Source: SIG607 sp045533195 (lineage in GTDB: Bacteria > Bacillota > Clostridia > Oscillospirales > Acutalibacteraceae). From it: 64,000 nt of DNA. Of this stretch, positions 1-8,131 are shown piece by piece (positions within the stretch are counted from its first letter, which is position 1; the number at the start of each line of letters is the position of its first letter). The stretch is taken from assembly GCA_045533195.1 (NCBI GenBank), contig JAZSHI010000032.1, positions 25,842 through 89,841 on the forward strand, given 5' to 3'. The notes under the pieces are model-generated. The model was not told the DNA's origin. It saw only the letters and a program-made list of their open reading frames with translations, and did not search any database. A program made the translations under genes and the position numbers.

Positions 1-408
1 GGTTAAAGTGATGATTGTAGAACAGTTAGGGTTAGAAATAATACCGTTATGCTTTTTAACGTCTTCAGGGTTGATTTCAGGAACAACAAGAGGAACGTCG
101 TCACACATACGGAATGCGCTGGAATTATCAACCAACACTGCTCCTGCAGCCTTAATGTGAGGAGCAAGTTCCTTTGCAAGAGCATTACTTGCAGCGCCAA
201 GAACAATATCAACACCATTAAAGGAATCTTTAGTAGCTTCTTCAACCTTATAGATATTGCCTTTAAATTCTATTTCCTTGCCAACGCTTCTTGCACTTGC
301 TAAAAGCTTAAGGTCAGCTACCGGGAAATCTCTTTCAGCCAAAACCTTTAACATTTCACGTCCAACGGCACCTGTAGCGCCAAGTATTGCTAAATTATAC
401 TTTTTCAT
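1..408 (-). CDS. asd: Aspartate-semialdehyde dehydrogenase, N-terminal part
   Basis: This enzyme reduces aspartyl phosphate to aspartate semialdehyde, the branch point to lysine/DAP and threonine/methionine. Only the first 136 codons are present; the gene runs off the window's left edge. The start ATG (406-408) follows GGAGAG. The reading shows an N-terminal Rossmann motif (LGATGAVGREM, about residues 9-19), the segment VDNSSAFRM and the active-site segment NPNCST near the cut end, all characteristic of the family. It is the third gene of hom-lysC-asd, 13 bp after lysC. The C-terminal half is not visible, so its integrity cannot be judged. Confidence 0.95.
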   Translation of the reverse strand, partial: MKKYNLAILGATGAVGREMLKVLAERDFPVADLKLLASARSVGKEIEFKGNIYKVEEATKDSFNGVDIVLGAASNALAKELAPHIKAAGAVLVDNSSAFRMCDDVPLVVPEINPEDVKKHNGIISNPNCSTIITLT

Positions 409-421
409 AGGTTTACTCTCC

Positions 422-1738
422 TTATTTCTTAACGAAACTGCTGTAAAGTACACGTACAGCTTTTTCGAAGTCTTCATTACTTACGCCTGCAATAATATTA
501 AGTTCTTCACAGCTTTGTGAAATCATACGAATATTAATTTTGCTTTCTCCTAAGGCTGCAAAGAGTCTTCCAGACATACCGGGTTTATAAGCCATTTTTC
601 TGCCCACAACAGCAACAATAGCGATATCTTCGGTCACATTAATGCTATCAGGTTTAACAGATTTCTGTAAATCTCCCATAATCGCATATAAACAATCACT
701 AACAGCCTTTGAAGCAACAACAACCGAAACACTGTCAATTCCCGAAGGAACGTATTCAACGCTTACGCCGTATTTTTCGAATACTTCAAGAACCTTACGT
801 AAAAATCCCACCTCGGAAGACATACCACTCTTTGCAACGGTAACGATAGAGAAGTTTTTCTTACCGGTAATGCCGGTAATAAACTGCTTATCATTTTCAT
901 CATCGGGAAACTTTTCCATAATAAGACTTCCTGCATCCTCAGGAGCATTGGTATTACGGATATTAAGAGGAATATTTTTCTGTCTTACAGGGAAAATTGT
1001 ACCCTCGTGAAGCACCTGAGCACCCATATGCGAAAGCTCTCTGAGTTCCTCATAGGTTATATATTTGATAGGCTCAGGATTTTCAACTATTCTTGGGTCT
1101 GCCATCAAAATACCTGAAACATCAGTCCAGTTTTCATAAACGTCAGCCTCTAATGCGGCAGCAGCAAGAGCTCCGGTGATATCAGAACCGCCTCTGCTCA
1201 TTATACGTATAGCGCCATTAGGCATTGTGCCGTAGAAACCGGGGATAACAACCTTTCTGCCATCAGCCAGTTCACGAAGAAGCTCATAAGACTTCTCGGT
1301 ATCAATAGTTCCGTCAAGTTTAAAGCGTACCCAACGGGCAGAATCAACAAAATCAAAACCGAGATAATCAGCCATAAGACGAGCAGAAAGATATTCACCG
1401 CGAGAAACAAGTTCATCCTTACTGATACCTGTTTTAAGCTTTTCAGCAATTTTTTCGAGTTCGGATTCAATATCGGTTTTAAGACCGCAATCATTACGTA
1501 TTTCAATATAACGCTTTGCTATCATATCAAACACGCCTTCGCTCGATACGCCGTACTTTACGTGAGCATGACAAAGCAAGAGAAGGTCCGTAATTTTATG
1601 GTCTTCAGAAAAACGCTTACCAGCCGCAGAAACAACAACTACTCTGCGTGAAGGATCACTTTCCACAATTGATTTAACTTTAGCGAACTGATTGGCATCT
1701 GCCATTGAAGTACCGCCGAATTTAAGAACTTTTAACAT
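422..1738 (-). CDS. lysC: Aspartokinase
   Basis: Aspartokinase phosphorylates aspartate, the first step to lysine, threonine, methionine and DAP. The 438-residue protein has the amino-acid kinase core: KFGGTSM (residues 6-12), the substrate-binding RGEYLSARL (about 112-120) and SRGGSDITGALAA (about 183-195). Two C-terminal ACT domains follow (about 300-438), the usual site of feedback inhibition. The length fits monofunctional enzymes of Clostridia. It sits 12 bp downstream of hom and 13 bp upstream of asd, so the three are co-transcribed. No lysine riboswitch or T-box is visible upstream, so control may be mainly allosteric. Confidence 0.96.
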   Translation of the reverse strand: MLKVLKFGGTSMADANQFAKVKSIVESDPSRRVVVVSAAGKRFSEDHKITDLLLLCHAHVKYGVSSEGVFDMIAKRYIEIRNDCGLKTDIESELEKIAEKLKTGISKDELVSRGEYLSARLMADYLGFDFVDSARWVRFKLDGTIDTEKSYELLRELADGRKVVIPGFYGTMPNGAIRIMSRGGSDITGALAAAALEADVYENWTDVSGILMADPRIVENPEPIKYITYEELRELSHMGAQVLHEGTIFPVRQKNIPLNIRNTNAPEDAGSLIMEKFPDDENDKQFITGITGKKNFSIVTVAKSGMSSEVGFLRKVLEVFEKYGVSVEYVPSGIDSVSVVVASKAVSDCLYAIMGDLQKSVKPDSINVTEDIAIVAVVGRKMAYKPGMSGRLFAALGESKINIRMISQSCEELNIIAGVSNEDFEKAVRVLYSSFVKK

Positions 1739-1750
1739 TTTAATACCCCT

Positions 1751-2896
1751 CTATATTTCAGTAATACCTGCGATAAAGCAATCCTTACCGTTACTTAGTG
1801 CTTCTTTGCAGAACTTGTGCATTTCTTCAACAGAAACCTCTTCAGTAATCATACCTTTACCACATTCAGCCTTTGAAAGACCGTTAAACCAATCATTATT
1901 ATAATCGGTTCTGACATAATATTTGTGAACACAATCGGAATTATTTACAACACATTCGTTCATAGTATCATTATACGCTTTTTTAACGCCCGTACTAACA
2001 TCAATACAATCTTCAACTACAGTATATGCAGTAGGATATCTTCCTGCGCCAAAACCATAAAAACTTTCTCTGCCAACGTGCTCTGCTTCAAAGGTAATAA
2101 GATTGAGATTAGAATGAATAGATGCTTCAAGGGCTTTATTACTTACAAAGGTAGGTTCAACATAAACAATAAGATGGTCATTTCTATCATAAGCAACGCC
2201 CATTAATTTACAGGTGCGCTCCATTTTTTCACATACGGAAATATCAACATCTTTTATATAGCGAATACCAGCAACATCAACACTGTTTTTATCAATTGCA
2301 ACAGAAAAAGCAATATTTGCTGATAAAACAACCTTGCAAAGCGTATCAATGCCGTCAATATCGGCACTTGGATCTCTTTCGGCATATCCTAAATCCTGAG
2401 CGGTTTTAAGACACTCGGAAAAATCAGCCTTATCGGTATGCATTGCATCAAGAATAAAGTTAGAAGTACCATTCATAATACCGCTGACTTCACACACCTT
2501 AGCGCAACGTGATACACGTTCAAGGTTTACAAGCCACGGAATACCGCCCCCTACAGCAGCGGTGTATCTTAAAGCCACTTTATTTTCTTTCGCAAGAGAA
2601 GTAAGTTCCTCATAATATGAGCTTAAAAGAAGTTTATTTGCCGTTATAACGTTCTTTCCCATTTTAAGAGAAGCAGTTATGAATTCATAAGCGGGATGAA
2701 GACCACCGATAACCTCAACGACTGTATCAACTGAATCATCATTTAATATTTCGTTAAAATCAGTAGTAGAAATTGCAGAAATATCATCGTGCTTTAATAT
2801 ATCAAGCACGTACTTAACTTCAATTTCTTTTCTGTCAGCTAAAATATCATAGACACCTACGCCAACAGTTCCAAAACCAAGAATAGCTATATTCAT
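1751..2896 (-). CDS. hom: Homoserine dehydrogenase with shortened C-terminal ACT region
   Basis: The enzyme reduces aspartate semialdehyde to homoserine. The N-terminus carries the NAD(P)-binding motif GFGTVGVGV (7-15), and the catalytic region includes GIMNGTSNFIL (about 140-150) and a LGYAERDPSADIDG segment. At 381 residues it is shorter than the usual 400-440. Only about 60 residues follow the catalytic core, beginning with KYYVRTDY, which looks like the first strand of an ACT domain. The regulatory domain is therefore truncated or degenerate. It is first in the operon, followed by lysC; the start ATG follows AGAGGTAAAAA. Confidence 0.94.
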   Translation of the reverse strand: MNIAILGFGTVGVGVYDILADRKEIEVKYVLDILKHDDISAISTTDFNEILNDDSVDTVVEVIGGLHPAYEFITASLKMGKNVITANKLLLSSYYEELTSLAKENKVALRYTAAVGGGIPWLVNLERVSRCAKVCEVSGIMNGTSNFILDAMHTDKADFSECLKTAQDLGYAERDPSADIDGIDTLCKVVLSANIAFSVAIDKNSVDVAGIRYIKDVDISVCEKMERTCKLMGVAYDRNDHLIVYVEPTFVSNKALEASIHSNLNLITFEAEHVGRESFYGFGAGRYPTAYTVVEDCIDVSTGVKKAYNDTMNECVVNNSDCVHKYYVRTDYNNDWFNGLSKAECGKGMITEEVSVEEMHKFCKEALSNGKDCFIAGITEI

Positions 2897-2969
2897 TTTT
2901 TACCTCTTTCTGTTTTGTGCGCCACTCGCGTACAACTTTGATAAAACAATTAATAAATCGATTTAATAT

Positions 2970-2998
2970 AATCTAACATATTTTGTTTTAAAAAGCAA
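2970..2998 (-). promoter_or_regulatory. Sigma-A-type promoter for hom-lysC-asd
   Basis: On the minus strand, TTGCTT (2993-2998) and TAGATT (2970-2975) are separated by 17 nt, about 75-100 bp upstream of hom. No T-box sequence or obvious riboswitch fold lies between this promoter and the start codon. Confidence 0.55.
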
Positions 2999-3112
2999 TA
3001 TTAAAAATTAAATATCAGCAAAATGCATAAAATTTTTATATTATTTTGGTTTTCTTAATGCGAAACACAAACAAAATTGTACGCAACTGGAAGACACTTA
3101 ATAAATTTTACA

Positions 3113-3217
3113 CTATTTCGCAGTATTTCTGAGTTTATCCAAATATTTTTTAGGAGTACAGCCTACTTCTCTTTTAAAGAATCTTATCATATTACAAGCA
3201 TCAGTATTGTTCAATAT
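3113..3217 (-). pseudogene. Remnant of an AraC-family regulator (C-terminal helix-turn-helix)
   Basis: The 362-bp gap between pepD and hom contains a 34-codon open stretch ending in TAG (3113-3115). Its translation includes MIRFFKREVGCTPKKYL, the recognisable second helix-turn-helix end of AraC-type regulators (usually FxRxFKKxxGxTPxxY). It is bounded upstream in frame by a TGA and has no N-terminal domain or start signals. This indicates a decayed gene whose last part survives. The remaining 120 bp of the gap towards hom is AT-rich promoter DNA. Confidence 0.7.
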
Positions 3218-3258
3218 TTTTCAACAAAAAATCTTTAGGTTGTTTTTTAGTACAGATA

Positions 3259-4671
3259 TTACAGTTGTTTAAGCAAATTCAAAAGGTAATCGTACACCCT
3301 ATTAACAGACGCTACAGATAATTTTTCACGAGGGGTATGAATATCTTTCATATCAGGTCCCATTGACACAGCATCAAGGTCAACAATCTTTTCGCTTAAT
3401 AACCCACATTCAAGCCCTGCGTGAATTGCAACCACTTCAGGTTCATTACCATACATATCTTTATATACACGTATCATATTTTCTCTAAGTTTTGATTCTT
3501 TTCGATATTCCCAAGCCGGATAATGCCCTTCTGTAAACATCTTGCCGCCAAAAGAATTAACGTATGACTCCAAATCATCGAGTAATTTTAACTTATCTGC
3601 ATTAACACTGCTTCTGACAGCAAAGGAAGCGCTGATATAATTTTTCTCAGTTTTTAGAACGCCAAGGTTAAGGCTGGTCTCAACCAGACCTTCAATATCA
3701 CTACTCCATTTTATAATACCGTTAGGAACGTCTTTTAGGAAATTAATAACGTTTTTGGTAGATGCCGTGGTCATAGCTAAATGTTGTGTATCTATTTTAA
3801 AAACCGATACACAAAGTCCCAAATCTGTATCAACACGATTATTGTCAGCAAATTCAATAGCCTTACTTTCAAAATTAACATCACTGGCCACTATAATTTG
3901 CGAATGAGACGGAATGGCATTGTCTTTTAAGCCGCCGTTAATAGATACGAGACGCACTTCACTTAAATTGTCCAGTAAATTTGCGGCAACTTTATTAGCA
4001 TTAAGTCTGCCTTTATGAATTTCTACCCCTGAATGTCCACCTTGTAGTCCTTCAACCAAAATTTTATAGCACGGCAACTGATTTTCTTCAAACTCGATTG
4101 GAACAGTAAGTTCGGCGCGTACTCCGCCTGCACAGCTTACCGTAAATACTCCTTCATCCTCTGAGTCAATATTTATAAGTCTTTTGCCTTCGAAAAGAGA
4201 ACCGTCAAGCGCTTGAGCGCCATACATACCCGTTTCTTCATCAACAGTAAAAAGCACCTCAAGTGCCGGATGAACTATTTCGTCGCTTTCAAGGATAGCC
4301 AAAGCCATTGCCACCGCTATTCCATCGTCGCCGCCCAAAGTAGTGCCATTGGCAAAAACAAATTCACCGTCGGTATTCACTTCAATGGAGTCATTAATAA
4401 AATCAAATTCAATCTCCTGATTCTTCTCACACACCATATCAAGATGTCCTTGAATGATAACCGTAGGAGAATCTTCTTTGCCCTTAGTAGCAGGTTTTTT
4501 AATAATAATATTTCCTATTTCCTCACGAACGTACTCAAGATTTTGCTCAATAGCAAATTTCTCACAAAAATCGCTGATTTTTGAAGTATTGCCCGAACCG
4601 TGCGGAATCTTACAAATTTCCTCAAAATAATAAAAAACTCTCTCAGGAGTCAGTTTTTCTAATTTATTCAT
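3259..4671 (-). CDS. pepD: Aminoacyl-histidine dipeptidase (M20C family, PepD-like)
   Basis: This is a cytosolic zinc dipeptidase that hydrolyses a broad range of dipeptides, including Xaa-His. The 470-residue length matches the PepD family. Metal-binding signatures are QGHLDMVCE (about residue 75), the bridging-Asp segment GGDDGIAVAMA (about 113-123) and DEETGMYGA with the catalytic Glu (about 145). The PGHSG-equivalent is QGGHSGVEIH in the lid domain. The start ATG follows AAGGTGAAA. It is monocistronic with its own promoter immediately upstream and is preceded by a hairpin array. No signal peptide is seen. Confidence 0.93.
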   Translation of the reverse strand: MNKLEKLTPERVFYYFEEICKIPHGSGNTSKISDFCEKFAIEQNLEYVREEIGNIIIKKPATKGKEDSPTVIIQGHLDMVCEKNQEIEFDFINDSIEVNTDGEFVFANGTTLGGDDGIAVAMALAILESDEIVHPALEVLFTVDEETGMYGAQALDGSLFEGKRLINIDSEDEGVFTVSCAGGVRAELTVPIEFEENQLPCYKILVEGLQGGHSGVEIHKGRLNANKVAANLLDNLSEVRLVSINGGLKDNAIPSHSQIIVASDVNFESKAIEFADNNRVDTDLGLCVSVFKIDTQHLAMTTASTKNVINFLKDVPNGIIKWSSDIEGLVETSLNLGVLKTEKNYISASFAVRSSVNADKLKLLDDLESYVNSFGGKMFTEGHYPAWEYRKESKLRENMIRVYKDMYGNEPEVVAIHAGLECGLLSEKIVDLDAVSMGPDMKDIHTPREKLSVASVNRVYDYLLNLLKQL

Positions 4672-4698
4672 ATTTTCACCTTATAATTATTTTCTTCT

Positions 4699-4727
4699 AT
4701 TATATATCACACATCTAAATTTTTCAA
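4699..4727 (-). promoter_or_regulatory. Promoter for pepD
   Basis: On the minus strand, TTGAAA (4722-4727) and TATAAT (4699-4704) are separated by 17 nt, 28-56 bp upstream of the pepD start codon. Confidence 0.75.
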
Positions 4728-4734
4728 GAAGGAA

Positions 4735-4890
4735 TGATGAATGCACCTACGGTGATGATATACAAGCCTGCATATAATAAAACAACGCTCTTTTCAATGA
4801 AATCGCGCTTATCTCCCGACGAAGTCGGATTTCATCACGAAGTGATTTCATCACACACCAGTGGGATTTATCCCGTCCACAAGGACGGAT
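4735..4890 (+). repeat. Array of small variable hairpins joined by a GATTTCAT-like linker
   Basis: Successive short palindromes such as CCGAC-gaa-GTCGG (4816-4828), CAC-gaa-GTG (4836-4844), and CCGTCC-acaa-GGACGG (4873-4888) are separated by near-constant GATTTCATC or GATTTATC. The stems differ while the linker is conserved. The same style occurs at 42.78-42.91 kb with linker AGTGATATT. There is no reading frame. Such arrays occur between genes in related Clostridia, but I know of no assigned function. Confidence 0.6.
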
Positions 4891-4897
4891 ATAGTTA

Positions 4898-4940
4898 AAA
4901 AGAAACAACCTTTGTCCGTTAGACAAAGGTTGTTTCTTTT
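4898..4940 (-). terminator. Intrinsic terminator after tRNA-Leu
   Basis: A perfect 19-bp stem (4898-4916 with 4922-4940) with a 5-nt loop lies directly 3' of the tRNA. On the minus strand it is followed by a T-run. It is A/T-rich on both outer flanks and could also act on the plus strand. Confidence 0.85.
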
Positions 4941-4941
4941 C

Positions 4942-5026
4942 TGGTGCGGATAATGGGACTTGAACCCATACGTCGTTCGACACACGCCCCTCAAACGTGC
5001 CTGTCTGCCTATTCCAGCACATCCGC
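4942..5026 (-). tRNA. tRNA-Leu (anticodon GAG)
   Basis: The minus strand folds into a class II tRNA. The acceptor stem is GCGGATG/TATCCGC, the D-stem CTG/CAG and the anticodon stem CACGT/GCGTG around loop TTGAGGG. There is a long variable arm (GTCG/CGAC) and T-arm ATGGG-TTCAAGT-CCCAT, with discriminator A and an encoded CCA. The anticodon GAG (4990-4992) reads the leucine codons CUC and CUU. The gene has its own promoter and a strong terminator, so it is transcribed alone. Confidence 0.95.
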
Positions 5027-5041
5027 ATTTGCGACTTTATT

Positions 5042-5070
5042 ATATTACCATAAGAGGTTTTGTTTGTCAA
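5042..5070 (-). promoter_or_regulatory. Promoter for tRNA-Leu
   Basis: On the minus strand, consensus TTGACA (5065-5070) and TAATAT (5042-5047) are separated by 17 nt, ending about 16 bp before the mature tRNA 5' end. Confidence 0.8.
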
Positions 5071-5109
5071 CCATAAATTTTGCTTTTTTAAAAATATTTT
5101 TAAAATACA

Positions 5110-5137
5110 GAAAACCGTCGGTTTTCCGACGGTTTTC
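5110..5137 (-). terminator. Intrinsic terminator of groES-groEL
   Basis: A perfect 12-bp stem (5110-5121 with 5126-5137) with a 4-nt loop lies 9 bp after the groEL stop codon. Its outer base pairs are A/T-rich and give the T-run. Confidence 0.85.
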
Positions 5138-5146
5138 ATACTCAAA

Positions 5147-6787
5147 TTAATACATTCCGCCCTGAGCAGCAGCAGCGGCAGCAGCTGCCGCATTAGCAGC
5201 TTGTGCGTCCTCTTTTTTATCTGCAACCAAGGTTTCGGTTGTAAGAACCATAGATGCAACGGATGCAGCGTTCTGAAGCGCAGAACGAGTAACCTTAGTA
5301 GGATCGACTATACCTGCTTCTATCATATCAGTATATACTTCCCTGTAAGCATCAAAGCCGTAATTTGCTTTTCCTGCAGATACAATCTTATCAACAATTA
5401 CAGAACCTTCAAGACCTGCATTAGCGGCAATTTGACGAATGGGTGCTTCAAGCGACTTAAGAACGATAGCAACACCTGTCTTTTCGTCACCTTCTAAGGT
5501 TGCAAGAAGCTCCTTTACAGAACCTATAGCATTAACTAACGCAACACCGCCGCCTGCTACGATACCTTCTTCAACAGCAGCTTTAGTAGCAGAAAGAGCA
5601 TCTTCGATACGAAGCTTCTTTTCTTTCATTTCAATTTCAGTTGCGGCGCCAACCTTAACAACTGCAACACCGCCTGCAAGTTTAGCAAGACGTTCCTGAA
5701 GCTTCTCTCTGTCAAAATCAGAAGTAGTAACTTCTATCTGGCTCTTTATCTGACCGATACGGTCATTGATAAGGTTTTTATCTCCTGCGCCGCCAACAAT
5801 AACGGTAGTCTCTTTACCAACCTTAACCTGAGCAGCGCGTCCCAACATATCTACTGTAGTTTCCTTTAAGTCAAGACCGAGCTCTTCGGTAATTACTTCG
5901 CCACCGGTAAGAATAGCTATATCGCGGAGCATTTCTTTTCTTCTGTCGCCAAAACCGGGAGCCTTTACACCAACGCAAGTGAATACACCGCGAAGCTTAT
6001 TGATAATAAGATTAGAAAGAGCATCGCCCTCAATATCTTCTGCAATTATAACAAGTTTTTTACCCGTCTGGACGATTTGCTCAAGAAGAGGAAGCAATTC
6101 CTGAATAGAGGAAATCTTTTTATCGGTTATAAGCACAAGCGCATCGTCGATAATTGCTTCCATTTTATCGGTATCGGTTGCCATATAAGGAGTTATATAT
6201 CCTCTGTCAAACTGCATACCCTCAACTACATCGATATAGGTTTCGGCAGTTTTAGATTCTTCTACGGTAATAACACCGTCTGCGGTAACCTTTTCCATAG
6301 CCTGCGCAATAAGATTGCCAATATTTTCATCCCCTGCAGAAACAGTAGCAACTCTTGCAATATCTTCGCTGCAAGTAACTTTTTTAGAGTTGGAAATTAC
6401 GGTTGCAACAGCGGTATCTACAGCTTTGGCAATACCCTTTTTAAGAACCATAGGATTTGCGCCTGCGGCAACATTCTTCATTCCTTCTAAAATAAGAGCC
6501 TGTGCAAGAACAGTAGCGGTAGTAGTACCGTCACCTGCTGCATCGTTAGTCTTTACAGATACTTCTTTTACAAGCTGAGCGCCCATATTTTCGAAAGGAT
6601 CGTCAAGCTCAATATCCTTAGCAATAGTGACACCGTCATTTGTAATAAGCGGAGAACCGTACTTTTTATCAAGTACAACGTTTCTTCCCTTTGGTCCTAA
6701 AGTAACCTTAACAGCATTTGCAAGTTGGTCAACACCTGATTGCAATGCTTTTCTGGCTTCTTCTCCAAAAATTATTTGCTTTGCCAT
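5147..6787 (-). CDS. groEL: Chaperonin GroEL (60 kDa)
   Basis: GroEL forms the double-ring cytosolic folding chamber that works with GroES and ATP. The 546 residues begin AKQIIFGEEARKAL. They contain the ATP-binding segments KVTLGPKGRNVVL (about 28-40) and NDAAGDGTTTATVLA (about 82-96), and the apical-domain segments typical of the family. The C-terminal tail is a run of alanines ending QGGMY instead of the more usual repeated GGM units. It lies 18 bp downstream of groES in the standard order. The start ATG follows AAGGAGATTTTAGAT. Confidence 0.98.
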   Translation of the reverse strand: MAKQIIFGEEARKALQSGVDQLANAVKVTLGPKGRNVVLDKKYGSPLITNDGVTIAKDIELDDPFENMGAQLVKEVSVKTNDAAGDGTTTATVLAQALILEGMKNVAAGANPMVLKKGIAKAVDTAVATVISNSKKVTCSEDIARVATVSAGDENIGNLIAQAMEKVTADGVITVEESKTAETYIDVVEGMQFDRGYITPYMATDTDKMEAIIDDALVLITDKKISSIQELLPLLEQIVQTGKKLVIIAEDIEGDALSNLIINKLRGVFTCVGVKAPGFGDRRKEMLRDIAILTGGEVITEELGLDLKETTVDMLGRAAQVKVGKETTVIVGGAGDKNLINDRIGQIKSQIEVTTSDFDREKLQERLAKLAGGVAVVKVGAATEIEMKEKKLRIEDALSATKAAVEEGIVAGGGVALVNAIGSVKELLATLEGDEKTGVAIVLKSLEAPIRQIAANAGLEGSVIVDKIVSAGKANYGFDAYREVYTDMIEAGIVDPTKVTRSALQNAASVASMVLTTETLVADKKEDAQAANAAAAAAAAAQGGMY

Positions 6788-6805
6788 ATCTAAAATCTCC
6801 TTAAA

Positions 6806-7093
6806 TTATTCTACAATAGCCAAAATATCCGCGAGAGAAACGATGCTGTAATCCTCGCCGTCAAGTTTAACTTCAGTACCGGAATATTTTGCTACTAAAA
6901 CTTTATCTCCAACCTTAACGGTCATAGGAATAAGATTTCCGTTTTTATCGTAAGCACCGGGACCTACCGCCACAACCTCAGCAACAGAAGGTTTTTCTTT
7001 AGCAGCAGCGGTAAGAATGATACCGCTTTTAGTTGTTTCTTCAGCCTGAGTCATACGGGTAACAACTTTGTCTGATAAAGGTTTGATAGTCAT
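6806..7093 (-). CDS. groES: Co-chaperonin GroES
   Basis: GroES is the heptameric lid of GroEL. The 95-residue protein starts MTIKPLSDKV and keeps the mobile-loop region (EETTKSGIILTAAAKE, about 16-31) and the KVGDKVLVAKYSG segment. The start at 7091-7093 is preferred because GGAGG sits 7 nt upstream. An in-frame ATG at 7108 would overlap that ribosome site and add five residues without a site of its own. It is first gene of the operon. The leader shows no CIRCE inverted repeat (TTAGCACTC-N9-GAGTGCTAA). Confidence 0.97.
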   Translation of the reverse strand: MTIKPLSDKVVTRMTQAEETTKSGIILTAAAKEKPSVAEVVAVGPGAYDKNGNLIPMTVKVGDKVLVAKYSGTEVKLDGEDYSIVSLADILAIVE

Positions 7094-7157
7094 ATTAAAT
7101 ACCTCCATTTAATGATATGCGCTTATTTGCGCTCACATAACATAAGTTCCAAAATAT

Positions 7158-7185
7158 ATTTTAACCCTTTTTATGTAAAAATCAA
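7158..7185 (-). promoter_or_regulatory. Candidate promoter for groES-groEL
   Basis: On the minus strand, TTGATT (7180-7185) and TAAAAT (7158-7163) have a 16-nt spacer, overlapping the end of the upstream lipid-kinase gene. A short inverted repeat GCGC-N6-GCGC (7119-7132) lies between it and the start codon; no HrcA/CIRCE operator is recognisable. Confidence 0.45.
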
Positions 7186-8127
7186 GGGCTTTTGGTAATT
7201 TTTTTCATTTTTAATCAAAGTATTAACAATCGAAGACGGAATTAAAAATTTTACAGCGCTCTTTACTATTTCAAAGTCCATTGAGTTAGCTTCAATAATT
7301 TCACCGTCAAGATTAAAAGGCACTTTTATATCAGATTTAATTGAGAACCTTTCTCCCATACTACTATGAACAAAATCAAGTCCTTTTACATCGCCTTTTT
7401 TATACTTACCTATAAAATGAAGAATCTTAAGTTTACCAATGCCGTCAACAACAGTAAAATTCAACATTCCGTCAAATGGCACGGCGTCAGGCGCGGCAAG
7501 ATAGCCACCACCGTAAGCAGGGCCGTTAGCAACAACGGCAAATAAACATTCTCTGGTTCCTAAATCTTTACCATCCACATTTAACTTAAGACGGCATCCT
7601 ATTTTACCTAAAAAGCATTTAACTATAGCAAGATTATATGCCATACTGCCGCTCACCAATGGGATGCGTCGAAAGTCTGACATATACTTTGCAACTACAG
7701 CATCCATACCTGCCGAGCAACCGTTAAGGCAATAATACTCCCCTGCTCTTATTGCATCCATTTTAATCGGTTTTCCAGCAATCTGATCAGCAAGATTTCT
7801 AAATGCAATTTTCTTTTCCTTGGGAAAGAATTTCAAAAAGTCGTTAGCTGAGCCGATAGGTATTACAGCAAGAGTTACATTATCATATCCCATAACACCG
7901 TTAAGAGCTTCAAAAACAGTACCCTCGCCGCCCGCAAGAAAAATCGTTACTTCATCACCTTTATTTGCGTGTTCATAAGCAAAGCGTTTTGCATCCCCCG
8001 GAGCTGTAGTTATTTGCACAGAATATTCCAGTTTATTAGACGAACAATATTCAGCTATTTCTATTCCAAGCTTTTTTACAGCTCTGCCTTTACCGGCGGC
8101 AGGATTGATAATAAAAACATATCTCAT
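7171..8127 (-). CDS. Diacylglycerol/lipid kinase family protein (DagK/YegS type)
   Basis: Enzymes of this family phosphorylate diacylglycerol or related lipids to recycle phosphatidic acid. The 318-residue protein has the N-terminal motif INPAAGKG (6-13) and the nucleotide-binding segment GGEGTVFEALNG (about 65-76), followed by IPIGSANDF (about 90). The family signature is GGDGT; here the Asp codon is GAG (Glu), a conservative but notable change. The C-terminal half has the expected NGPAYGGGY and LDGE elements. It lies 4 bp downstream of the methyltransferase gene. The specific lipid substrate cannot be inferred. Confidence 0.85.
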   Translation of the reverse strand: MRYVFIINPAAGKGRAVKKLGIEIAEYCSSNKLEYSVQITTAPGDAKRFAYEHANKGDEVTIFLAGGEGTVFEALNGVMGYDNVTLAVIPIGSANDFLKFFPKEKKIAFRNLADQIAGKPIKMDAIRAGEYYCLNGCSAGMDAVVAKYMSDFRRIPLVSGSMAYNLAIVKCFLGKIGCRLKLNVDGKDLGTRECLFAVVANGPAYGGGYLAAPDAVPFDGMLNFTVVDGIGKLKILHFIGKYKKGDVKGLDFVHSSMGERFSIKSDIKVPFNLDGEIIEANSMDFEIVKSAVKFLIPSSIVNTLIKNEKNYQKPLIFT

Positions 8128-8131
8128 AATT

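Noticed and set aside
2897..3112. T-box or lysine riboswitch before hom-lysC-asd
   Set aside because: No T-box consensus, no multi-helix fold and too little sequence after the promoter.
4735..4890. CRISPR array
   Set aside because: Units are about 15-20 bp with variable stems and constant short linkers; no spacers of 30 bp or cas genes.
4747..5259. 170-codon minus-strand reading frame across the tRNA-Leu region
   Set aside because: It runs through the hairpin array, the terminator, the whole tRNA and into groEL; chance frame.
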